A model generated the notes under the pieces. That model searched no databases. It worked only from the letters and a program-made list of their open reading frames with translations, and had not been told where the DNA came from. A program made the translations under genes and the position numbers. Positions 39,031 through 44,071 of a DNA stretch of 44,071 nucleotides are shown here, piece by piece; position 1 is the first letter of the stretch, and each line of letters opens with the position of its first letter. This DNA comes from CALWZE01 sp964645785 (GTDB lineage: Bacteria; Bacillota; Clostridia; Oscillospirales; Ruminococcaceae): positions 1 through 44,071 of the forward strand of contig CAZYAV010000022.1 in assembly GCA_964645785.1 (NCBI GenBank), read 5' to 3'.

Positions 39031-40101
39031 TTACAGAATCAGCAGCTCTCGCGGGCTCGCGGTCAGGTTTTCGCAGCCGCCCGGCAGCATCCGCACCATG
39101 TTTTCGATCCGAACCCCAAACTCGCCCGGCAGATAAATTCCCGGCTCGATTGTAACAAGGCTGTTTTCCTCAAACAAATCGGCGCTGCCCCGGGAGGCGC
39201 GCGGGCTCTCGTGAATGTCGATGCCCAGCGAATGGCCGAGCGCGTGGCCAAAGCAATCGCCGTAGCCCGCCGCCTCAATCACGCCGCGCGCCGCCGCGTC
39301 CAGCTCGCCGCCCGTCACCCCGGCCTTTGCCGCCCCGGCCGCGCGCAGGTGCGCCTCCAGCACCACGGCGTACACCTCTCGCATCCGGTCGCTCGCCGTC
39401 CCGACCGCGACCGTGCGGGTCATGTCCGAACAGTAGCCGTCCTTTTTTGCGCCGAAATCCATCGTGACAAAGTCCCCCCGCTCGACCGGCCTGTCCCCGG
39501 GGACGCCGTGCGGCATACTGGTGTTTTTCCCGCTGACGACAATCGTGCTGAACGCAAAACCGTCCGCACCGCGGCGGCGCATCTCATATTCCAGCTCGGC
39601 CGCGATTTCCCGCTCGGTGCGCCCCGGCCGGATGAATTCGAGGATTCTTTCAAACGCCGCGTCGGTGATCGCCTGCGCCGCGCGCACAGCGCCGAGCTCC
39701 GCCTCGTCCTTTACCTGGCGCAGCCGCAGGATTGCGCCGCTCAGCGCGTTGGAGCAGTCGAATTTGAGTTTTGCCTCCCGCAGCCCCTTTTTGAGGGACG
39801 CGAGCGCGCCGACCGCCGTCTCGTTCTCGATCATCAGGTGGTGGATATTCTGTGCGCAGAGGCGCGCCGTCAGCTGCTCGTACAGCCGCTCCATCCGCTC
39901 GACCCGCACCCCCTGCGCGCGCGCGCCGGCCGCCTCGTCATACCGCGAATCCACAAAGAGGGTCGCGTCCGTGCGGGTAATCAGCAGCGCCCCTGCGCTC
40001 GACTGGAACCCGGTCAGATAAAAGCGGTGGGCGTTTTTCTGCACAAGCGCCGCCTCAAACCGCTCCGGCAGCGCCGCGCGCAGCTTCTCAATTCTAGTCA
40101 T
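39031..40101 (-). CDS. M24 family Xaa-Pro peptidase (paralogue 2)
   Basis: A 356-residue M24 peptidase expected to remove N-terminal residues before proline. Ligands fall at Asp215 (VTMDFG), Asp226 (YCSDMTRT), His290 (ALGHSLG), Glu319 (TIEPG) and Glu333 (RIENM), with His198 (MPHG) in the active site. GIDIHESPR is the classic PepP/PepQ motif, which the paralogue at 554-1624 replaces by GMDDHEAGD. The start is ATG at 40101, five bases after the stop of the TIM-barrel gene, with GAGAGG upstream, so it ends a three-gene operon. In many Bacillota this peptidase precedes efp; that gene is not here. Confidence 0.93.
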   Translation of the reverse strand: MTRIEKLRAALPERFEAALVQKNAHRFYLTGFQSSAGALLITRTDATLFVDSRYDEAAGARAQGVRVERMERLYEQLTARLCAQNIHHLMIENETAVGALASLKKGLREAKLKFDCSNALSGAILRLRQVKDEAELGAVRAAQAITDAAFERILEFIRPGRTEREIAAELEYEMRRRGADGFAFSTIVVSGKNTSMPHGVPGDRPVERGDFVTMDFGAKKDGYCSDMTRTVAVGTASDRMREVYAVVLEAHLRAAGAAKAGVTGGELDAAARGVIEAAGYGDCFGHALGHSLGIDIHESPRASRGSADLFEENSLVTIEPGIYLPGEFGVRIENMVRMLPGGCENLTASPRELLIL

Positions 40102-40105
40102 CCTC

Positions 40106-40972
40106 TCAGCCTCTCTTTTCCAGCAGGGTTTCATAGGTCTGCTTCATAAACAGCGCGTCCTCCGCCTGCGTCCCCGCCGATTCGCAGATCACGGTCGGTG
40201 CAAGCCCGCGCTCGGCAAGCAGCGCCAGCAGTGGCGCCGGCTCGGGGCCGTATTCGGCGTTCGCAAAGGTCAGATGGCACTTTTCGCCCCCCTCGGTATA
40301 GGCGATTTTGCTGAAATGCGCGTGAAAACAGGCCGCGCGCGCCCGCCCCAGCCGATTCTCCAGCGTGTCCAGAACCCACGCGAACGCCTCGCGGGTCGCC
40401 ATGCCGCCGTGGCTGCGCGCGTTCAGGTGCCCAAAATCAATGCAGGGGATCAGCCGCTCGTCGATCGAGCACAGTTCCACAACCTCCTCCAGGCTGCCCA
40501 GCTGCCCGATCTTGCCCATCGTCTCGGGGCAGAGGGTCATCTCCCCAAACCCGGCCGCATCCAGCTCCCGCAGGCAGTGCGCGAGGGTTTGTTTGGCATA
40601 CTGCATGGCCTGCTTCCGGCTCTGCTTGCCGGCCGAACCGCTGTGCAGCACAATCCGCCTGCCGCCCATCGCGCGCAGCGCGGCCGCGCTCTCTAACAGA
40701 TACCGCGCCGAGCCCAGCCGCTTGCTCTCCTCCAGGCTGGAAAGGGAGATATAATACGGCGCGTGGACGCTCAGCCCGACCTGCTGCTGCGCCGCCAGCG
40801 CGCCCAGCTCCGCCGCGTTCGCCTCGCTGATGCGCACGCCCCGCCCGCACTGGTATTCATAGACGTCCAGCCCCATCTCCCGCACACAGCGCGGGATGTC
40901 CCGGAAGCTTTTGTATCCCCGCTGCGCAAAGCTGTCCGCATTCCCGGCAGGACCGAATTTTGCCTTAATCAT
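40106..40972 (-). CDS. AP-endonuclease-2/xylose-isomerase-like TIM-barrel protein
   Basis: A 288-residue protein of the endonuclease IV/sugar-isomerase-like TIM-barrel superfamily. Segments GLSVHAPYYISLSS, RIVLHSGSAGKQSR, LCPETMGKIGQLGSLEEV, PCIDFGHLNARSHGG, FHAHFSKIAYTEGGEKCH and VICESAGTQAEDALFMKQTYE supply the His, Glu and Asp ligands for a trinuclear zinc site like that of Nfo. It is close in pattern to endonuclease IV but diverges at the ends, so repair or a sugar-related role are both possible. Its ATG lies inside the end of the YqeG gene (eight-base overlap) after GAAAGAGG. Middle gene of a three-gene operon. Confidence 0.85.
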   Translation of the reverse strand: MIKAKFGPAGNADSFAQRGYKSFRDIPRCVREMGLDVYEYQCGRGVRISEANAAELGALAAQQQVGLSVHAPYYISLSSLEESKRLGSARYLLESAAALRAMGGRRIVLHSGSAGKQSRKQAMQYAKQTLAHCLRELDAAGFGEMTLCPETMGKIGQLGSLEEVVELCSIDERLIPCIDFGHLNARSHGGMATREAFAWVLDTLENRLGRARAACFHAHFSKIAYTEGGEKCHLTFANAEYGPEPAPLLALLAERGLAPTVICESAGTQAEDALFMKQTYETLLEKRG

Positions 40973-41468
40973 GATCCGACCTCTTTCGGTTGATGTAGTG
41001 CATAAACGGCTTTTCAAGCACCCTCTTTGCCTTGACGTACCACGGCAGATCCGGTCCCATCGGGCGCACCAGAATCGTCGTGCAGCCAAACCGGTTGCCG
41101 AACGCGACATCGGTGAACAGCTGGTCGCCGACAACCGCAATCTGCGCCGCCTGCTCGCCCAGCACGGCCGCGCTGCGCTCGTACCCGACCCGTTTGGGCT
41201 TGAGCGCGTCCGCGACATAGTCCAGCCCGCACAGCGCGGCAAACGGCCTGACCCGCGCCTCCCGGTTGTTGGAGACAATCGCCGCCTTAAGCCCCGCCGC
41301 TTTCAGCCGCGCAAGCCACGCCGCCGTCTGCGCGGGCAGCTCGGGCGCATGGTCGAAGGTCAGGGTGTTGTCGATATCGAGAATCAGGCCGCGTATCCCG
41401 TGCGCGCCCAGAAATTCGGGTGAAATCTCCCACACGCGGTCGAACAGATAATCCGGAATCAGGATCAT
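40965..41468 (-). CDS. YqeG-family HAD phosphatase
   Basis: A 167-residue HAD subclass IIIA phosphatase. Motif I is LDIDNTL, motif II VSNN, the Lys lies in ALKPKRVG and motif III is VGDQLFTDV. YqeG proteins are conserved in Bacillota and related to phosphatidylglycerophosphate phosphatases, so a lipid or sugar phosphate substrate is possible. ATG at 41468 follows GGAGGGGT. It is first in an operon with the TIM-barrel and M24 genes. An extended -10 box lies upstream at 41502-41507. Confidence 0.92.
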   Translation of the reverse strand: MILIPDYLFDRVWEISPEFLGAHGIRGLILDIDNTLTFDHAPELPAQTAAWLARLKAAGLKAAIVSNNREARVRPFAALCGLDYVADALKPKRVGYERSAAVLGEQAAQIAVVGDQLFTDVAFGNRFGCTTILVRPMGPDLPWYVKAKRVLEKPFMHYINRKRSDHD

Positions 41469-41501
41469 ATACCCCTCCGTCAAAACGAATTCCCTGCCGA
41501 G

Positions 41502-41509
41502 AGTATACC
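41502..41509 (-). promoter_or_regulatory. Extended -10 promoter of the yqeG operon
   Basis: The minus strand reads TGGTATACT, an extended -10 element about 35 bases before the start codon; the -35 region is poor. Confidence 0.5.
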
Positions 41510-41589
41510 ACGAAACCGCCGCGCCGCACAAATGCCCCGATCCGCGATTTGTTCCGGATGCGCCGGTTTGTGCCCCGGGCGGCGCGGCA

Positions 41590-41644
41590 GGCGCGGTTTT
41601 CCGCCTCTTTCCCGGTCAAAAACGCCCTTTCCGTTTTTGCGCCG
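41590..41644. repeat. 55-bp direct repeat, copy 1
   Basis: Identical over 55 bases to 42062-42116, starting GGCGCGGTTTTCCGCCTCTT and ending GTTTTTGCGCCG. Looser similarity runs on both sides (41571-41679 with 42043-42152). Confidence 0.85.
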
Positions 41645-41947
41645 ACCGTGGCTCTTCCCGCCGCCTCCGGTCGCCAGTGCCCCAAGCGAAGATTCACCGC
41701 TCGAGGGCGAGCAAAGCCGCCTGTTTCCCGAACCCGATTGGTTTCGCGCAGCGGCTGCGCCGCCCCTGCGCAAACCGCGTTTTGCTCCGCTTTCGCGCCG
41801 GCCGTGTCGCTTCCCGCCACCTTTGGCTGGCGGTGCCCAAAGCACCCCCCGCTCGAGTTCGGGCATAGCGGCCTGTTTCCCGAATCCGATTGGTTTCGCA
41901 ATGCGACTGCGCCGCCCCTGCGCAAACCGCATTCTGCTCCGCTTTCG
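41645..41947. repeat. ~152-bp tandem repeat, about two copies
   Basis: The segment GCCTGTTTCCCGAA...CTCCGCTTTCGC occurs at 41719 and again at 41871, a shift of 152 bases, with matching upstream parts (CCGTG...TTCCCGCC...GCTCGAG...). Shared core: CTGCGCCGCCCCTGCGCAAA. The array lies between the two 55-bp repeats. Confidence 0.75.
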
Positions 41948-42061
41948 CCCGGCGGTGGCTGCCGCACCTCGCTGCCGTTCCCCTGCCGCCGGGCGGGCGT
42001 TTGCGCCGGGGCGCTCGCGACTTGCCCCGGACGCGCCGCTTTTGCCCCGGGCGGCGCGTCC

Positions 42062-42116
42062 GGCGCGGTTTTCCGCCTCTTTCCCGGTCAAAAACGCCCT
42101 TTCCGTTTTTGCGCCG
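42062..42116. repeat. 55-bp direct repeat, copy 2
   Basis: Second identical copy, 472 bases after the first, close to the rpsU terminator. Confidence 0.85.
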
Positions 42117-42168
42117 GCCGGTGCGCCCGCGCCCGCCGCCTCCGGCCGCCGGTGTACCGGAGCAATAG

Positions 42169-42198
42169 AAAAGGTCTCGACATGCTTGTCGAGACCTT
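42169..42198 (-). terminator. Terminator of rpsU
   Basis: An eleven-base perfect stem AAGGTCTCGAC/GTCGAGACCTT, starting ten bases after the rpsU stop, with TTTTCT on the minus strand. Confidence 0.85.
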
Positions 42199-42207
42199 AC
42201 AGAAAAC

Positions 42208-42384
42208 TTATTTGTATTTGCGCTTGCGTGCCGCCTCGGACTTTTTCTTGCGCTTAACAGAGGGTTTTTCGTAATGCTCGCGCTTACGAACCTCCGCAAG
42301 AACGCCCGAGCGCGCGCACTGACGCTTAAAACGACGAAGCGCGCTGTCCAAACTCTCGTTTTCTTTGATTCTTACTTCAGACAC
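42208..42384 (-). CDS. rpsU: Small ribosomal subunit protein bS21
   Basis: A 58-residue, very basic protein: start SEVRIKENESLDSALRRFKR, then QCARSGVLAEVRKREHYEKPS and a Lys/Arg-rich end (KRKKKSEAARKRKYK). It binds near the 3' end of 16S rRNA in the small subunit and helps initiation. The start is GTG, six bases after GGGAGGG. It has its own consensus promoter and terminator, so it is a single-gene unit, unlike the rpsU-dnaG-rpoD order of proteobacteria. Confidence 0.97.
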   Translation of the reverse strand: MSEVRIKENESLDSALRRFKRQCARSGVLAEVRKREHYEKPSVKRKKKSEAARKRKYK

Positions 42385-42430
42385 TGCCTACCCTCCCTTG
42401 CCGGGGTGTTGTCGTTTTTACGACGGTACT

Positions 42431-42459
42431 ATTATACATAAAGCGCCTGGGATTGTCAA
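42431..42459 (-). promoter_or_regulatory. Promoter of rpsU
   Basis: Minus-strand TTGACA (42459-42454) and TATAAT (42436-42431), both perfect consensus, with a 17-base spacer. A small stem GTCGT/ACGAC lies in the leader. Confidence 0.9.
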
Positions 42460-42510
42460 CAGCCACCGGCCGAAAAGCGCGGAAATTTCAAATTTTCCGG
42501 TCGAATCCGC

Positions 42511-42837
42511 TCAATCCGGGCAATCGCGCTTTTTCTTTGGCCGGGGCGCGGGCAGCGCGTCGTACAGCGCCTGCGCCAGGCGCGCCATCAGCGCCCGGTC
42601 GTCTACGCTGTCCACCGCAAGCATCGGCTTTGCCCCGTCATAGGGGATCTCCCGCCGCACCGGCGCCAGCACGGCCTGCGCCGCCGGCAGATCCTTGACC
42701 AGAAAGCGGTCGTCGTACACGCCGCCGATCACCTTGTCCCGGCAGTAGACCACGTACTCCCCCATCATCGCGCGGGCGCGGGCGCCGTCGCCGAGCTGTT
42801 CAACCACGTATTCGACAAATTCTTTTTTGGAAGCCAT
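42511..42837 (-). CDS. TfoX N-terminal-domain protein
   Basis: A 108-residue protein matching the TfoX_N fold: FVEYVVEQLGD, ARAMMGEYVVYCRDKVIGGVYDDRFLVKDLPAA and IPYDGAKPMLAVDSVDD. It lacks the C-terminal TfoX domain of the competence regulator Sxy, as do most Bacillota members; the role of these short forms is unknown. GGGAG precedes the ATG. It follows leuS by 48 bases in the same direction and is probably cotranscribed with it. Confidence 0.88.
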   Translation of the reverse strand: MASKKEFVEYVVEQLGDGARARAMMGEYVVYCRDKVIGGVYDDRFLVKDLPAAQAVLAPVRREIPYDGAKPMLAVDSVDDRALMARLAQALYDALPAPRPKKKRDCPD

Positions 42838-42885
42838 TGTTTTCTCCCACCGCAGCGGGGCAATCTGCCTGCCGCACCGCCGATT

Positions 42886-44071
42886 TTACTTTGCGACGAT
42901 GTTGACGATTTTGCCCTTGACGTAAATTTCCTTGACGATTGTCCGGTTTGCAAGCTCGGCCGCGACCTTCGCGTCCGCCTTGGCCGCGGCAAACGCCTCG
43001 TCCTGCCCGGCGTCCACCGGAAGCTTGACGCGCGCTTTAAGCTTGCCGTTAATCTGCACGGCGATCTCTACAACCGCGTCGGCACACTTTGCCTCGTCGT
43101 ATTCCGGCCAGGGATGATAGGCCAACTGCCCCTCAAACCCGGCTCTCTGCCACAGCTCCTCGGTCATGTGGGGCGCAAAGGGGTTCAGCAGCTGCACAAA
43201 GACGGCGAACTCCCCGCGGGTGATTGCCCGGCGGTCGTAAATTTTGTTGATGAGCGCCATCATCGCCGCAATTGCGGTGTTGAACTTAAGCTGCTCGATA
43301 TCCTCCCCGACCTTTTTGATGGTCTTGTGGAAATCGCTCTCCAGCTCGGGGGAGAAGCCCGACCGGTCGTTCAGCAGTTCCTGCAAATTGTACACGCGGT
43401 CTAGGAACCGCTTGCAGCCCCGCATGCTGTTCATCGACCAGGGCGCCGCCTTCTCAAAGTCGCCCATGAACATCTCGTACAGGCGCAGGGTATCTGCGCC
43501 GTAATTCTCCACAATCTCGTCCGGGTTGATGACGTTGCCGCGGGATTTGCTCATTTTCTCGCCGTTTTCGCCCAGGATCATGCCGTGGCTTGTGCGCTTG
43601 GCATACGGCTCCTTGGTCGGCACCGCGCCGATGTCGTACAGGAACTTGTGCCAGAACCGGGAATAGAGCAGGTGCAGGGTCGTGTGCTCCATGCCGCCGT
43701 TGTACCAGTCGACCGGCATCCAGTAGTCAAGGTTCTCCTTGCCGGCGAGCGCCTTGTCGTTGTGCGGGTCGGTATAGCGCAGGAAATACCACGAGCTGCC
43801 CGCCCACTGGGGCATGGTGTCGGTCTCCCGCCTGGCGGGGCCGCCGCACTTCGGGCAGGTGGTGTTGACCCAGTCGGTCAGCTTGGACAGGGGGGATTCC
43901 CCGTTGTCGGTCGGCTCATAGTCCGAAAGCTCGGGCAGCCGCAGCGGCAGCTCGCTTTCGGGCAGCGGCACCGCGCCGCAGTGCGGGCAGTGGACGATGG
44001 GGATCGGCTCGCCCCAGTACCGCTGGCGGGAAAAGACCCAGTCCCGCAGCTTGTAGTTGACCTTTTCGACC
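42886..44071 (-). CDS. leuS: Leucyl-tRNA synthetase, C-terminal part (5' end outside the window)
   Basis: The last 394 complete residues of a class I synthetase charging tRNA-Leu; the frame is open to the window edge. It begins with VNYKLRDWVFSRQRYWGEPIP, a hallmark after the editing domain, then zinc-binding CPHC and CPKC pairs, MPQWAGSSWYFLRYTDP, HTTLHLLYSRFWHKFLYD and the KMSKS loop (GEKMSKSRGNVINPDE). The anticodon-binding helices and a short C-terminal domain (ending KGKIVNIVAK) complete it. The stop is TAA at 42886-42888. The downstream gene is a TfoX_N protein. Confidence 0.97.
   Translation of the reverse strand, partial: VEKVNYKLRDWVFSRQRYWGEPIPIVHCPHCGAVPLPESELPLRLPELSDYEPTDNGESPLSKLTDWVNTTCPKCGGPARRETDTMPQWAGSSWYFLRYTDPHNDKALAGKENLDYWMPVDWYNGGMEHTTLHLLYSRFWHKFLYDIGAVPTKEPYAKRTSHGMILGENGEKMSKSRGNVINPDEIVENYGADTLRLYEMFMGDFEKAAPWSMNSMRGCKRFLDRVYNLQELLNDRSGFSPELESDFHKTIKKVGEDIEQLKFNTAIAAMMALINKIYDRRAITRGEFAVFVQLLNPFAPHMTEELWQRAGFEGQLAYHPWPEYDEAKCADAVVEIAVQINGKLKARVKLPVDAGQDEAFAAAKADAKVAAELANRTIVKEIYVKGKIVNIVAK

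Larger units (their letters stand above)
41510..42168. other. Intergenic region between yqeG and rpsU, filled with repeats
   Basis: Some 650 GC-rich bases with no supported gene. Long frames are open on both strands because of the base composition and are Arg/Ala/Gly-rich. Its main content is the two repeat types listed here. Confidence 0.55.

Noticed and set aside
41530..42160. Arg/Gly-rich proteins in frames across the yqeG-rpsU gap
   Set aside because: Several overlapping frames on both strands are equally open and mirror the DNA repeats; no ribosome sites or family resemblance.

Overview
The window reads as chromosomal DNA of a GC-rich, Gram-positive anaerobe, most likely a gut-type Clostridia (Oscillospiraceae/Ruminococcaceae-like). 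This is inferred from strong GGAGG ribosome sites, the use of GTG and TTG starts, Bacillota-typical families (DUF896/YnzC, HxlR, YtrA-like GntR, YqeG, OpuC- and BMP-type transporters, PsuK with an HTH) and lipoprotein signals. No 16S gene or species marker is present, so the placement is tentative.

Left part (1-8.6 kb): a DUF896 protein, an M24 peptidase and tRNA-Pro lead to a thiol-type HxlR repressor. It is divergent from a tight six-gene operon: ferredoxin-nitroreductase, PPOX-ferredoxin flavoprotein, fused OpuC-type permease/binding protein, its ATPase, a Zn-type macrodomain protein and a class M sirtuin (SirTM). The sirtuin/macrodomain pair is a known reversible ADP-ribosylation module, but here it lacks its usual lipoyl-carrier neighbours and sits with redox and amine-uptake genes under a probable electrophile sensor. 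This is the most unusual unit of the window.

Middle (8.6-28 kb): mostly housekeeping and accessory genes. They include ogt, a membrane-anchored XRE regulator, a DMT exporter, tRNA-Gly and tRNA-Arg, a transporter/M20 amidohydrolase operon, a serine beta-lactamase-fold hydrolase, a zinc-ribbon/DUF3298-like protein, an HD-domain protein, a YtrA-like regulator with its ABC exporter and a 71-residue zinc ribbon, an NYN-LOTUS RNase-like protein, an MBL-fold hydrolase, metG, tatD and a low-GC isoprenylcysteine methyltransferase-like gene.

Right part (28-44 kb, almost all minus strand): psuK-psuG for pseudouridine breakdown, then a BMP-type nucleoside ABC importer (lipoprotein, double ATPase, two permeases) bracketed by two long DraG-family (ADP-ribosylglycohydrolase-fold) paralogues. 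The likely theme is uptake and breakdown of nucleosides or ribosyl compounds. Further on are an M24 peptidase, a TIM-barrel protein and YqeG phosphatase, then rpsU, a TfoX-N protein and the 3' part of leuS, which runs off the window.

Three long intergenic gaps (25.9-26.5, 30.2-30.9 and 41.5-42.2 kb) hold local GC-rich direct or tandem repeats that no gene explains. Promoters, operators and terminators are listed where boxes or stems could be read directly.
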